Counted from the stretch's first letter, positions 37,620 through 47,241 are shown. The stretch is DNA of 64,000 nt from Candidatus Accumulibacter sp. UBA704 (GCA_002304785.1 DBMG01000004.1:41410-105409); one strand, 5' to 3'. Notes: generated by a model not told the origin, from the letters alone. Made by a program: numbers and translations.

Positions 37620-38156
37620 ATGCCACTTCGCCTGATTATCGCCTTTACGCTTTCGCTTGTCCTGCACATCAGCCTGCTGGTCGCGGATGCGCTGAATTTT
37701 TCCTCGCCGACGCCCGCTCCGGTCCTGCAGGCCTCATTGCGTCTGCCTCCAGACCTGGCCCGCTTGCCGGAGCCGCCGCCTCTGCCGGAATCCCTGCTCA
37801 AGAACACCATCGACCCCGAGGCCTCCGAACCACAACCGCAGTCTGCACCACCGACGGCAAGCAAGCCCTCACCCACGCGACGTCCCGCTGCAAAACGCGA
37901 AATCCAGACTGCGCAGCGGAAGCTGTCGGAACACATCTTTTACCCGCCGGAGGCCATTGCACGCGGACTTGAAGGCGAAGTCCGGTTGATCATCACACTG
38001 GCGCCCGACGGGCGGGTCGAAGACGTTCATGTCGGTGCCAGCAGCGGTCACCCGATCCTCGACAACGCCGCGATCAAGGCCGCCTACGCGGTGGGCCGGT
38101 TGCCCGGCACCACGTCACGGGAACTGATCCTGCCAGTCATTTTCCGTTTGCAGTAA
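37620..38156 (+). CDS. TonB-like energy transducer
   Basis: 178 residues from ATG 37620. An N-terminal transmembrane anchor (LIIAFTLSLVLHISLLVADAL) is followed by a proline-rich spacer (PEPPPLPESLL) and a C-terminal TonB domain (FYPPEAIARGLEGEVRLIITLAPDGRVEDVHVGASSGHPILDNAA). It would transmit proton-motive force to an outer-membrane receptor. No exbB, exbD or receptor gene lies beside it, so it may share an ExbBD pair encoded elsewhere. Confidence 0.92.
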   Translation: MPLRLIIAFTLSLVLHISLLVADALNFSSPTPAPVLQASLRLPPDLARLPEPPPLPESLLKNTIDPEASEPQPQSAPPTASKPSPTRRPAAKREIQTAQRKLSEHIFYPPEAIARGLEGEVRLIITLAPDGRVEDVHVGASSGHPILDNAAIKAAYAVGRLPGTTSRELILPVIFRLQ

Positions 38157-38161
38157 GCCGA

Positions 38162-38878
38162 TTACGTCTTGCGGAACACCAAATCCCAAACGCCGTGCCC
38201 GAGGCGCAGGCCGCGTTGCTCGAACTTGGTCAGCGGCCGGTAGTCGGGTCGTGGCGCGTAACCCTCCGCGGTGTTTTGCAGTTGCGGCTCGCCCGATAGA
38301 ACCTCCAGCATCTGCTCCGCGTAGTTTTCCCAATCGGTCGCGCAGTGAATGTATCCGCCCGGTTTGAGGCGGCTGGCGAGCGTCGCCACGAGCGTCGGCT
38401 GGATGAGGCGTCGCTTGTGGTGGCGGGCCTTTGGCCAGGGATCCGGGAAGAAAATATGCACGCCGTCGAGCGATCCCGGCACGATCATGTCGCGCAGCAC
38501 CTCCACGGCATCATGCTGAATGATTCGCTGGTTGGAGAGATTTTTCTCCGAGATCAACTTGCACAGACTGCCGACCCCCGGCGTATGCACCTCGACGCCG
38601 ATGTAATCATTCTGCGGATTGGCTTCGGAGATCGTGGCCGAGGTTTCGCCCATGCCGAAACCGATCTCCAGGATATGCGGTGCCCTCCGACCGAACACCG
38701 CATCGAGGTCGAGCGGCATGGCGGCATAGGGAATGCCGACCTTGGCCATCATCTCGTCGTAGTAGCGCTGCTGCGCGTTGGAGACGCGCCCCTGGCGCAG
38801 CACAAAGCTGCGTATGTGCCCCGCGCGCCCCGCCGTGTAGACGTTTTCCTGCTCTTCTCTCAAGACAGCCTCGCTCAC
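38162..38878 (-). CDS. trmB: tRNA (guanine-N7)-methyltransferase
   Basis: 238 residues. SAM-binding motif [16 protein letters not shown], catalytic-region motif [21 protein letters not shown], and the C-terminal [12 protein letters not shown] are present. It methylates G46 of tRNA. Its start overlaps the thiG stop by four bases, so translation is coupled to the thiamine gene. Confidence 0.97.
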   Translation of the reverse strand: MSEAVLREEQENVYTAGRAGHIRSFVLRQGRVSNAQQRYYDEMMAKVGIPYAAMPLDLDAVFGRRAPHILEIGFGMGETSATISEANPQNDYIGVEVHTPGVGSLCKLISEKNLSNQRIIQHDAVEVLRDMIVPGSLDGVHIFFPDPWPKARHHKRRLIQPTLVATLASRLKPGGYIHCATDWENYAEQMLEVLSGEPQLQNTAEGYAPRPDYRPLTKFEQRGLRLGHGVWDLVFRKT

Positions 38879-39669
38879 GAACCGATCAGGCCGCTGGTCG
38901 GCGAGGAGGGGTCCGCCGAGTAGTATTTGCGCGGCATGCGCCCGGCGAGGAAGCTTTCGCGCCCGGCCTCGACCGCCTTCTTCATGGCACTGGCCATCAG
39001 CACCGGATTCTTGGCGTGCGCGATGGCGGTGTTCATCAGCACACCGTCGCAGCCCAATTCCATGGCGATCGCCGCGTCGGACGCCGTGCCGACGCCGGCA
39101 TCGACGAGCACCGGCACCTTAAGTGCCTCGATGCACAACCTCAGGTTCCACGGGTTGACGATGCCCATCCCGGACCCGATCAGCGACGCGAGCGGCATCA
39201 CTGCCACGCACCCGATGTCTTCGAGCATCTTGGCCTGGATCGGATCGTCCGAGCAGTAGACCATGACCTGGAACCCGTCCTTGACCAGGACTTCGGCGGC
39301 CTTCAGCGTTTCCGGCATGTTCGGGAAAAGATTGGTCGGGTCGCCCAATACTTCCAGCTTGCACAGCGGATGTCCGTCGAGCAGTTCGCGTCCGAGGCGC
39401 AGCGTGCGGATGGCGTCTTCCGCGGTATAGCAACCGGCCGTGTTGGGCAGAATGGTGAATTGCGACGTCGGCAGCGAATCGAGCAGGTTCGGTTGGCCCG
39501 GATCCTGGCCGATATTCACGCGTCGGATGGCGACGGTCACGATTTCGGCGCCAGAGGCATCGATGGCCGCCCGTGTTTCCGCGAAATCCTTGTACTTGCC
39601 GGTGCCGACCAGCAGGCGCGAACGGTAGGTCTTGCCTGCAATCGTCAGGCCGTGCATTTGACTATCCAT
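38875..39669 (-). CDS. thiG: Thiazole synthase
   Basis: 264 residues from ATG 39669. Core segments are [44 protein letters not shown], and [30 protein letters not shown]. It forms the thiazole phosphate of thiamine from DXP, dehydroglycine and ThiS-thiocarboxylate. thiS lies 69 bases upstream; thiC, thiE and thiF are absent from this window. Confidence 0.98.
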   Translation of the reverse strand: MDSQMHGLTIAGKTYRSRLLVGTGKYKDFAETRAAIDASGAEIVTVAIRRVNIGQDPGQPNLLDSLPTSQFTILPNTAGCYTAEDAIRTLRLGRELLDGHPLCKLEVLGDPTNLFPNMPETLKAAEVLVKDGFQVMVYCSDDPIQAKMLEDIGCVAVMPLASLIGSGMGIVNPWNLRLCIEALKVPVLVDAGVGTASDAAIAMELGCDGVLMNTAIAHAKNPVLMASAMKKAVEAGRESFLAGRMPRKYYSADPSSPTSGLIGS

Positions 39670-39738
39670 GACATCTCCAAAGGGAAGTACACGCAAATCG
39701 AAGCTCATTCCAGGGCGCGCCCGGAACGAAAAACCTGC

Positions 39739-39939
39739 TCAGCCACCGCCGACGGCGACGACGATTTCGATCTCGTCTCCGGCTGCCAGCTCGACGTCCG
39801 CATGCCGCCCGCGCGGGACGATCTCGCCGTTGCGTTCGACGGCAATGCGCTTGCCGGCATAGCCAAGCGCTTCAACCAGAGTCGCCACGGTGAGAGGCTC
39901 TGGAAACTCTCGGAGCTCGCCATTGAGTGAAATTTTCAT
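39739..39939 (-). CDS. thiS: Sulfur-carrier protein ThiS
   Basis: 66 residues from ATG 39939; the ORF continues upstream without homology. A ubiquitin-like beta-grasp (MKISLNGELREFPEPLTVAT, GDEIEIVVAVGGG) ends in the Gly-Gly tail that carries the thiocarboxylate sulfur. It feeds thiG, the next gene on the same strand. Confidence 0.95.
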   Translation of the reverse strand: MKISLNGELREFPEPLTVATLVEALGYAGKRIAVERNGEIVPRGRHADVELAAGDEIEIVVAVGGG

Positions 39940-40071
39940 AGCTGAGGATTTTATCACGCGTGCCGTTTGAGCCATCCCGTTTGAACCGGTGGCAACAACG
40001 CACTGCAAATCTATTGCCGCTTCCTATAATGAACGTGCGGGGTCACCCGCAATCGACAGGAGCAGTTGCCC

Positions 40072-41157
40072 ATGGCTCTCCTTGAACTCCGCCACATCAC
40101 CCGCCGTTTCGGCGACCTTGAAGCCGTCAAGGACGTCACCCTGAGTGTGGAGGCCGGTGAATTTTTCACCCTGCTCGGCCCCTCCGGCTGCGGCAAGACG
40201 ACCATCCTGCGCATGATCGCTGGCTTCGACGAACCGGACGAGGGGGAACTCTTCCTCGACGGCCAACCGCTCGCCGGTATCCCGCCGGAAAAGCGGCCTG
40301 TCCATACGGTGTTCCAAAGCTACGCCCTGTTCCCGCACCTGACGGTTGCCGGCAATATCGCCTTTCCGCTCGAAATGGCCGGTCGCACCCGCGACGAGAT
40401 CCGCCGCCGGGTCGGGGAAACCCTGGCCCTGGTGCACCTCGAAGAAAAGAGCGCAGCCTTTCCGCACGAGTTGTCGGGAGGCCAGAAACAGCGCGTGGCC
40501 CTGGCGCGCGGACTGGTCAACAAGCCCCGCCTGCTCTTGCTCGACGAGCCGCTCGGAGCCCTCGACGCCAAATTGCGCGAACGCATGCAGATCGAACTGA
40601 TCGCCCTGCAACGCGAAGTCGGCGTCACCTTCGTATTCGTTACGCATGCCCAGCAGGAGGCCCTGGCCTTGTCGCACCGCATTGCGGTGATGAACGCCGG
40701 ACGCGTGGAACAGGCGGACGTTCCGGAAGCGCTGTATTCATCCCCGAAAAGCCGTTTCGTCGCCGACTTCATCGGGACCATCAACCTGATCGAAGCCGAC
40801 GTTGTCGAATCGAACCGCCACGGCCTGCTCCTGCGGGCGGCTGGCATCGGCGACATCGCCGCACCGGCGCATCCCGGAATTGCGGCCGGCCGCCACGGCG
40901 CGCTGGCCATCCGGCCGGAACATCTGCGCGTGTCGCCGCACTCCGAAAGCGCCGGGCTGAAAAATCATTTTCTCGGCACGGTCAGCGAGTACCTCTTCCG
41001 CGGCGACGTCACGATCTACACGATCCGGCTGGACAACGGCCTCTCGCTGGAAGCACTGACCACCAACGCCGCACCGGGTCGGGCACGCTTTCATGAGATC
41101 GGTGACCGCGTGCGCGTGGAATGGAGGCATGATGCCGGCGTCTATCTCGCGGATTAA
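40072..41157 (+). CDS. potA: Polyamine/spermidine-type ABC transporter ATP-binding protein
   Basis: 361 residues from ATG 40072. Walker A GPSGCGKT, Q-loop FQSYALFPHL, signature LSGGQKQRVALARGL, Walker B RLLLLDEPLGALD, and H-loop VTHAQQEAL are all present. It ends in a TOBE-type beta domain. The arrangement ATPase-permease-permease-binding protein matches PotABCD. Substrate (spermidine, putrescine or a related diamine) is inferred from the binding protein. Confidence 0.92.
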   Translation: MALLELRHITRRFGDLEAVKDVTLSVEAGEFFTLLGPSGCGKTTILRMIAGFDEPDEGELFLDGQPLAGIPPEKRPVHTVFQSYALFPHLTVAGNIAFPLEMAGRTRDEIRRRVGETLALVHLEEKSAAFPHELSGGQKQRVALARGLVNKPRLLLLDEPLGALDAKLRERMQIELIALQREVGVTFVFVTHAQQEALALSHRIAVMNAGRVEQADVPEALYSSPKSRFVADFIGTINLIEADVVESNRHGLLLRAAGIGDIAAPAHPGIAAGRHGALAIRPEHLRVSPHSESAGLKNHFLGTVSEYLFRGDVTIYTIRLDNGLSLEALTTNAAPGRARFHEIGDRVRVEWRHDAGVYLAD

Positions 41158-41167
41158 AGGCGAAGGC

Positions 41168-41959
41168 ATGACACGCTGGCTGGTTACGCTCCCGCCGGCG
41201 CTGTTCCTGGTCGTCTTTTTTCTGATTCCGGCGCTGATCATGGCAGTCGCCAGCTTCCGCGAACCGGGCGAGTTCGGCGGACTGGCTCCGCTGTCCCGGG
41301 AAAGTTTTGGGCTGGATGCCTACCGCTTTATCGGCGATGACATCATCTACGCGTGGATCCTGGCGAAATCCTTCCTCGTCGCCGCGCTGACCACCGTGAT
41401 CTGCCTGCTCCTCGCCTACCCGCTGGCACTGCTGATCGCACGCAGCCCGAAGCGCCAGCGCGACCTGTTCGTGCTGCTGGTAATCCTGCCCTTCGCCAGC
41501 AACTTCCTGATCCGGATCTACGCCTGGATGATGATTCTCGGACCGCTCAACCTGCTGTACAGCCCTACGGCAGTCATCATCGGCATGGTCTATGTGCACC
41601 TGCCTTTCATGATCCTGCCCCTGTACACCAACCTGGAAAAACACGACCCGACGCTGCTCGAGGCGGCGCAGGATCTCGGGGCCGGAGCCTGGACGCGCTT
41701 CTGGCGGGTGACCTGGCCGTTGTCGCTGCCCGGAGTGCTGTCCGGTTCGGCACTGGTGTTCATTCCGGTGCTCGGCATGTTCGCCGTGCCGGAACTGCTC
41801 GGCGGCACGGGCGATCTGCTGATCGGCAACCTGATCAAGGAGCAATTCCTCGACAATCGCGACTGGCCGCTCGGCGCCACCCTGTCGCTCGCCCTGACGG
41901 CCGCGGTGCTCGGCGTCTCCGCACTGACCGCGATGTATTCGCGGAGGACTCTGCGATGA
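41168..41959 (+). CDS. potB: Polyamine-type ABC transporter permease (PotB-like)
   Basis: 263 residues from ATG 41168 (GGCGAAGG upstream); an ATG at 41129 within the potA frame overlap is possible. Six hydrophobic helices and the permease EAA-loop LLEAAQDLGAGAWTRFWRVTWPLSLPGV are visible. It overlaps the second permease by four bases (ATGA). Confidence 0.9.
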   Translation: MTRWLVTLPPALFLVVFFLIPALIMAVASFREPGEFGGLAPLSRESFGLDAYRFIGDDIIYAWILAKSFLVAALTTVICLLLAYPLALLIARSPKRQRDLFVLLVILPFASNFLIRIYAWMMILGPLNLLYSPTAVIIGMVYVHLPFMILPLYTNLEKHDPTLLEAAQDLGAGAWTRFWRVTWPLSLPGVLSGSALVFIPVLGMFAVPELLGGTGDLLIGNLIKEQFLDNRDWPLGATLSLALTAAVLGVSALTAMYSRRTLR

Positions 41960-42732
41960 AACGCGGCCTTATGCTATGGTCCGCCACGCTGGTCACCTAC
42001 GCGTTCCTCTACGTCCCGCTGGCCGTGGTTGTCCTGTTTTCCTTCAACGACTCGGAACTGAATGCCTCGTGGGTCGGCTTCACCACCCGCTGGTATGCCA
42101 AGCTGCTCGGCGACGAAACGATGCTGCAGGCCGCCGCCAACTCCTTGTTCATCGCCCTCGTTTCCAGTCTGATCGCCACCCTGCTCGGAACCATGGCCGG
42201 CATCGCCATGCATCGCTGGCGGCCGCCGCTGTTGCCATTCCTCGTGCTGACCCCGGTAGCCATGCCGGAAATCCTGCTCGGCGTCTCGCTGCTGCTGTTC
42301 TTCCGCCAGGTGCTCGACCTGACGCTGGGGCTCTTCTCGATTCTGCTCGCTCACATCACTTTTTCGATCGGCTTCGTGGCCATCATCGTCCGCGCCCGCC
42401 TGGCCGGCATGGACGAGAGCATTTTCGAGGCAGCGCGAGACCTCGGCGCGACCCCGTGGAAGACTTTCGTGCGCATCACCTTCCCGCTGATCGTGCCCGG
42501 TGTCGTCGCCGGATATCTGATGGCTTTCACCTTGTCGATCGACGATTTCGTCATCACCTTCTTCGTCGCCGGTGTTGGCATGTCCACGCTGCCGCTGCAA
42601 ATCTACTCGATGATCAAGGTCGCGGTGACGCCGGAAGTGAATGCGGTATCGACGCTGCTGATGGCGCTGACCCTGACACTGATCGCCATCGCCTCGCGCG
42701 TTGCCCTGACCACCCTGAAACGCGGGACATGA
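41956..42732 (+). CDS. potC: Polyamine-type ABC transporter permease (PotC-like)
   Basis: 258 residues. Six hydrophobic helices; EAA-loop IFEAARDLGATPWKTFVRITFPLIVPGV; and the segment SIDDFVITFFVAGVGMSTLPLQIYSMIK typical of PotC/PotI. Translational coupling to potB by ATGA, and four bases separate it from the binding-protein gene. Confidence 0.92.
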   Translation: MKRGLMLWSATLVTYAFLYVPLAVVVLFSFNDSELNASWVGFTTRWYAKLLGDETMLQAAANSLFIALVSSLIATLLGTMAGIAMHRWRPPLLPFLVLTPVAMPEILLGVSLLLFFRQVLDLTLGLFSILLAHITFSIGFVAIIVRARLAGMDESIFEAARDLGATPWKTFVRITFPLIVPGVVAGYLMAFTLSIDDFVITFFVAGVGMSTLPLQIYSMIKVAVTPEVNAVSTLLMALTLTLIAIASRVALTTLKRGT

Positions 42733-42736
42733 CGCC

Positions 42737-43795
42737 ATGACCCGCCTGCTCGCCCTGTTGCTGCTGGCCGCGGCAATGTTTGCCCGCGCCGAGGACGTCC
42801 TTTATCTATACAACTGGAACAACTACATCTCGGAACAAACTGCCGCCCGTTTCGAGCGCTGGTGCGGCTGCACTCTCAAGCAGGACTACTATTCCGACAA
42901 TGAGGAAATGCTCGCCAAGCTCGAAGCCGGGGCCGCCGGATACGACGTTCTGGTGCCCACCGGCAACGCCGTGCAGACACTGATCCGCAAGGATGAACTA
43001 CGGCCGATCGAGAAAGAGCGCCTCCCTCATTTCTCCAATCTCAACCCGGCTTTCGTCGGTGCGTGGTACGACGCGGAAAATCGCTATGCGGTGCCGTACG
43101 CCAGCACCGTCACCCTGCTCGGCTACAACGCCACGCGACTGGAAGAACTGGGCTTGCCCACGGAAACATGGGCGCTGATCTTCGAGCCGCGTTACCTGGC
43201 CAAGCTCAAGGGCCGCGTCACCGTACTCAACAGTCACCGCGAACTGATCGGCGCCGCCCTGCGCTATCTCGGCTTCTCGATCCAGGATACCGATCCGGGG
43301 CACTGGCGACAGGCCCGCGATCTCATCCTGCGCGCCAAGCCCTACTGGGCGGCGTTTTCAAACAGCACCTACATAAAGGAACTGGCGATCGGCAATATCT
43401 GGGTGGCGCACGGTTACTCGAGCGACATGTTCCGTGCCCGCGAGGACGCCAAAGCCGCGCGGCGCCCCTTCCGCATCGGATTTTCCATTCCGAAGGAGGG
43501 AGCGGTGCTGGCCGTCGACAACTTCGTCATCCACAAATCCTCGCGCCGCCCCGACCTGGCCCATCGCTTCATCGACTTCATGCTCAACGGCGAGAACGCC
43601 GCCGACGTCTCCAACCTGATCGGGGCGGGCAATCCCAACGCGGCCGCCGTGCCTTACATTCGGCCGGAGATCGCAGGCGAACGCGCCATCTTCCCGACGT
43701 CCGCCGACATGCCCCGCCTGGAGATGCTGCGCGACCTAGAACCGCACCAGCGCCGGCTGATGTCCCGACTGTGGACCGAAATTAAGGTGAAGTGA
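42737..43795 (+). CDS. potD: Periplasmic polyamine-type ABC substrate-binding protein
   Basis: 352 residues. Signal peptide MTRLLALLLLAAAMFARA, then the PotD/PotF-type fold: LYLYNWNNYISEQT, DYYSDNEEMLAKLEAGAAGYDVLVP, VPYASTVTLLGYN, and FSIPKEGAVLAVDNFVIHKSS. Aromatic and acidic residues of the polyamine pocket are present in these segments. It ends the potABCD-like operon and converges on the lrp-type gene. Confidence 0.92.
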   Translation: MTRLLALLLLAAAMFARAEDVLYLYNWNNYISEQTAARFERWCGCTLKQDYYSDNEEMLAKLEAGAAGYDVLVPTGNAVQTLIRKDELRPIEKERLPHFSNLNPAFVGAWYDAENRYAVPYASTVTLLGYNATRLEELGLPTETWALIFEPRYLAKLKGRVTVLNSHRELIGAALRYLGFSIQDTDPGHWRQARDLILRAKPYWAAFSNSTYIKELAIGNIWVAHGYSSDMFRAREDAKAARRPFRIGFSIPKEGAVLAVDNFVIHKSSRRPDLAHRFIDFMLNGENAADVSNLIGAGNPNAAAVPYIRPEIAGERAIFPTSADMPRLEMLRDLEPHQRRLMSRLWTEIKVK

Positions 43796-43832
43796 CGGCA
43801 GGAAGCCCGGCAGCACCATACATCGCACGTCA

Positions 43833-44300
43833 TCACGGCAGCACCGAATGCACGCGCTTCAGGCAGCGCAACGTAAAGGTCGAACGACTGTGGCGAATCC
43901 CCGGAATCTTGTACAGCTTTTCGCGCAGAAAGCGTTCATAGCCTTCCGTCCCGGCTACCGCCACCTTGATCAGGTAGTCGTACTCACCGGTGACGAGATA
44001 AGCCTCCATGACCTCGGGAAGTTCAGCCAGGGAATCGCCGAAGCGCTGGAATATTTCGTCGTCATGGCGGTCGAGAGTGACTTCGATGATGACCGTATCG
44101 GGAAAACCGAGCGCACGTTGATCGAGGATGGTGACGTACTCCGCGATAACGCCCGAGTTCTCGAGCGCTCGCACGCGATTCCAGCACGGTGTGGGCGACA
44201 GATTGACGCACTCGGAAAGCTTCTGGTTGCTGATGCGCGCATCCGTGCTCAGCACACGCAGAATGCGGCGGTCGATTTCGTCCAGGCGATCTTCCTTCAT
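43833..44300 (-). CDS. Lrp/AsnC-family transcriptional regulator
   Basis: 155 residues. N-terminal winged helix-turn-helix (LDEIDRRILRVLSTDARISNQKLSECVNLSPTPCWNRVRALE) and a C-terminal RAM/ligand domain (MEAYLVTGEYDYLIKVAVAGTEGYERFLREKL). The family senses amino acids. It is convergent with the polyamine operon, so a role there is not shown. The AT-rich 44301-44400 upstream is its likely promoter region. Confidence 0.93.
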   Translation of the reverse strand: MKEDRLDEIDRRILRVLSTDARISNQKLSECVNLSPTPCWNRVRALENSGVIAEYVTILDQRALGFPDTVIIEVTLDRHDDEIFQRFGDSLAELPEVMEAYLVTGEYDYLIKVAVAGTEGYERFLREKLYKIPGIRHSRSTFTLRCLKRVHSVLP

Positions 44301-44603
44301 GGCTGAGCTTTCTCTCTCACAATGAACATAGAAAGAATATTCATCCTTATTTCACTAATTGTTAAAAGCAATCTTCTTCATATACCCAAAAGTCAACAAT
44401 AGAACAAAAGCACATTCTGCGCGACAAGGGGTAGGATTTCCACGTGCCCACAAGGCGCATGCATGCCCGAGCCAACCTGCCTCCCCGACCGGGGGAAAGC
44501 AGAGGCAAAGGCCCTCCGAGTACCCTGAAGGAGCGCACCGTGTCGGATTCATTCACCCGCGTGGCGGTTGGGATCAGAGCCCCCCCCCGGCAACCAGCCT
44601 GCT
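44301..44603. other. Intergenic region with GC-rich self-complementary segment, unassigned
   Basis: No gene is supported. The part from about 44430 to 44590 contains several nested inverted segments. CCACGTG (44440-44446) can pair with CGCGTGG (44558-44564), TGCCTC with GAGGCA, and CTCC with GGAG. It also has a run of nine C at 44580-44588. It could be a structured RNA on either strand or the leader of the lrp-type gene. I could not match it to a riboswitch or 6S RNA consensus by eye. Confidence 0.4.
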
Positions 44604-46205
44604 TCAGCAGCACGAGGCAACAGCTCGCAGCAGATCGTCCGGGGAACAGGCCGAGGAATCGACTGCCAGGCACCGTTCCAACTCAGCCCCGGCAAGCGGC
44701 TCCAACGCACGTGACTGCTGCTCCAGCACCGCCGGATCGGCCTCCGAGGGGTCATTGCCGACGCGCGCCCGGGCAACGACCCGCTGACGCAGCACATCCT
44801 CGGGCGCGCGACAGGCGATGATCAGAAAAGGCACGGCAAGCTCTTGCGCCAGCATCCGGAAAGTCTTTCGCTGCCAGGCCTTGAGACTTGCCGCATCGAC
44901 CACGACGGGGTAGCCGGCGGCCAGTACCTGCCGGCTCAGCTCCGCGAGTCGGGCGTAGGTGGCGGCCGTCATCTCTTCACCGTAAATGCCGCCGTTGATC
45001 GTTGACCGGCTATTGGCTCCGGGCCGTAGCCCGACCAGGCGTTTGCGCTCGACGTCGGAACGCAAACGAACCGCCGCGCGTGCCTCGAGCAACATCTGCG
45101 CGACCCGGCTCTTGCCGGACCCCGACAGCCCGTGCAGCAGCACCAAGGAACGTTTCGGGGGCAGTATGCTCCGGCGAGCGTAATCAAGGTACTGGCCGCA
45201 CACCTTGATTTCCCGCCGGCGGGCGGCCCGGTCTTCCTGCCCGCCGCGGATGGCCGCGACCTTGGCACGCACCAGCGCCCGATAAACCTTGTAGTACCCC
45301 AGCAAGGCCAACCCCGCATAGTCACCCGTCACTTCGAGATAACGATTGAGAAATCGATACGCATAATCGGGCCGCCCGCGCTCTTCCAGATCCATGACCA
45401 TGAAGGCGATTTCATTGATGACGTCGATCCACCGCAGGTCAGGATTGAACTCGATGCAATCGAAGATCAACGGATGCCCCCGCACCAGCGCGACATTGCC
45501 CAGATGAAGGTCGCCATGGCACTCGCGCACCCAACCGGCCAACCGCCGGTCGTCCATCATCGATGCCAGGCCTGCGCCGACGGTTTCGCTCCACCGCTCC
45601 AGTTCGTCCAGCAGACCGGCATGCATTCCCCCCGGCAAATAGCGTCGGAGTTGCAGGACGTTCATTGCCATGGCTTCGCGCACGACACCGGGAGATCCGT
45701 AGACCGTACCTCGCGGACACCGCGCCGCCGCCTGTTCGTGAAACGCCGCCACGCGGTCAGCCAACGCATCGATCACGGCAGGCTCGACGGCGTTCCGAGC
45801 CAAACGCCGATCCAGCAATCCCGACTGCGGGAAGCGGCGCATCCGGACCGCGTACTCGATGGCCTCTCCATCCCCTCCGATGCGTGGTGCCGACGAAGTT
45901 CCGGTCAGCGCAATCACGTCCAGATAGATTTCCGGAGCCAGGCGGCGATTGAGCCGGACTTCGTCGTCGCAGCAACGCCGACGCTTTTCCAGCGAACTGA
46001 AATCGAGGAACCCGAGGTTTACCGCCTTCTTGATCTTGTAGGCGAAACGCCCGGCTAGCACGACGTAGGAAATGTGCGTTTCGACAAGGCGTATCCGCGC
46101 ACCGGCGACCGGATTCGGCCAGGACCGCACCAGATCGGCCTGCGCACCTGCCGCTGCCGCAAGCGCGGAGCCTGAATCCTCGGTTGATGAATTGATGGCG
46201 CACAT
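44604..46205 (-). CDS. Aminoglycoside-phosphotransferase-like/P-loop ATPase fusion protein
   Basis: 533 residues from ATG 46205 (MCAINSSTED); the longer ORF lacks support. The N-terminal half resembles an APH/choline-kinase fold: YVVLAGRFAYKIKKAVNLGFLDFSS, and the catalytic loop VRECHGDLHLGNVALVRGHPLIFDCIEFN. The C-terminal part (about residue 340 on) has a P-loop, VLLHGLSGSGKSRVAQMLLE, and a second-domain Arg/Asp segment. This two-domain family is widespread and uncharacterised. There is no reason to call it an antibiotic-resistance gene. Same-strand SDR gene lies 101 bases upstream. Confidence 0.85.
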   Translation of the reverse strand: MCAINSSTEDSGSALAAAAGAQADLVRSWPNPVAGARIRLVETHISYVVLAGRFAYKIKKAVNLGFLDFSSLEKRRRCCDDEVRLNRRLAPEIYLDVIALTGTSSAPRIGGDGEAIEYAVRMRRFPQSGLLDRRLARNAVEPAVIDALADRVAAFHEQAAARCPRGTVYGSPGVVREAMAMNVLQLRRYLPGGMHAGLLDELERWSETVGAGLASMMDDRRLAGWVRECHGDLHLGNVALVRGHPLIFDCIEFNPDLRWIDVINEIAFMVMDLEERGRPDYAYRFLNRYLEVTGDYAGLALLGYYKVYRALVRAKVAAIRGGQEDRAARRREIKVCGQYLDYARRSILPPKRSLVLLHGLSGSGKSRVAQMLLEARAAVRLRSDVERKRLVGLRPGANSRSTINGGIYGEEMTAATYARLAELSRQVLAAGYPVVVDAASLKAWQRKTFRMLAQELAVPFLIIACRAPEDVLRQRVVARARVGNDPSEADPAVLEQQSRALEPLAGAELERCLAVDSSACSPDDLLRAVASCC

Positions 46206-46306
46206 TCCGGTCTCGATTTTCTGCAGGAACCGCTCGCCGCCTTCCTCGGGCCGCGCTTTGAACCTAGACCATCGAAGCCGGCCCCGCAATCGCCGGGCGG
46301 ACGAGA

Positions 46307-47086
46307 CTACAGGACGCCCGGATAGGCGCCTCCATCCATCAGCAGATTCTGGCCGGCTATATAACCGGCCTGCGCGCTGCACAGGAAGGCGCAGGCCGCC
46401 CCGAACTCCTCGATGCTTCCGAAGCGGCCGCAGGGAATGCCTTGCAACTGCCGCACCTTCATCTCCTCAACGCTGAGATTGGCGGCTTCCGCCTGGGCGT
46501 GGGTGACAGCGGCCAGTCGATCGGTGGCGAACAGTCCGGGCAGCAGATTGTTGATGGTCACTCCGTGCGGCGCCACCTGGCGAGCCAGACCGGCAACGAA
46601 CCCCGTCAGCCCGGCGCGGGCACCGTTGGATAATCCCAGAACCCCGATCGGCGCCTTGACCGCTGCGCTGGTGATATTGACGATGCGTCCGAAGCCGCGG
46701 TTCATCATGCCGTCGATGGTCGCGCGAATGAGCGCAATCGGCGTCAGCATGTTGGCGCCCAGCGCGCGATGCCAGTCGTCGTCAGTGAAGTTGCGGAAAT
46801 CCCCCGCCGGCGGACCTCCGGCATTGTTGACCAGGATGTCCGGCTGCGGACAGGCCGACAAGGCCGCGATGCGCCCTTCCTCCGTCGTGATGTCGCAAAC
46901 GACCGTCGTGACCTTGACGCCGAACCGTCCGCGAATCTGCTCGGCGGCTTCCTCCAGCGGCACGGCACGGCGCGCCAGGATCACCAGATCCACTCCTTCC
47001 GCGGCGAGCGCCTCGGCACATCCACGTCCCAACCCCTTGCTGGCAGCGCAAACAAGGGCCTTCTTCCCATCCAGGCCAAGATTCAC
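46307..47086 (-). CDS. Short-chain dehydrogenase/reductase with altered catalytic motif
   Basis: 259 residues. Rossmann nucleotide-binding motif CAASKGLGRGCAEALAA and the structural NNAGG are present. Where most SDRs have YxxxK, the aligned segment LGLSNGARAGLTGF places Ser at the Tyr position and Arg at the Lys position. The Ser before it (ITSAAVKAP) is conserved. The substrate and activity are uncertain for this clade. It is transcribed towards the APH/P-loop fusion gene. Confidence 0.87.
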   Translation of the reverse strand: MNLGLDGKKALVCAASKGLGRGCAEALAAEGVDLVILARRAVPLEEAAEQIRGRFGVKVTTVVCDITTEEGRIAALSACPQPDILVNNAGGPPAGDFRNFTDDDWHRALGANMLTPIALIRATIDGMMNRGFGRIVNITSAAVKAPIGVLGLSNGARAGLTGFVAGLARQVAPHGVTINNLLPGLFATDRLAAVTHAQAEAANLSVEEMKVRQLQGIPCGRFGSIEEFGAACAFLCSAQAGYIAGQNLLMDGGAYPGVL

Positions 47087-47203
47087 AGCGTTTCCTTTCA
47101 GTACGTCAAATCGGGGATTCCGAACCGCCCCGCGGACGGCCGGGCAAGCTGCTCGCCCACCTCGAAGAATACCTCGCCATGCCCAGGAAATGACGGGCCA
47201 GAC

Positions 47204-47241
47204 AACAAAAAAGCCAACCGATTGAGGTTGGCTTTTTTGTT
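47204..47241 (-). terminator. Rho-independent terminator of tRNA-Gly
   Basis: Perfect 16-base inverted repeat (AACAAAAAAGCCAACC/GGTTGGCTTTTTTGTT) around GATTGA. It lies 30 bases beyond the 3' end of tRNA-Gly on the minus strand, with a built-in T-tract. Confidence 0.92.

Noticed and set aside
44430..44590. 6S RNA or a glycine or cobalamin riboswitch
   Set aside because: Consensus elements (closed terminal helix with the promoter-like bubble of 6S, or the conserved cores of those riboswitches) could not be matched by eye, so no RNA class is named.
44604..46205. Aminoglycoside resistance gene
   Set aside because: The APH-like half is fused to a P-loop domain, as in a widespread uncharacterised family; nothing indicates drug modification.
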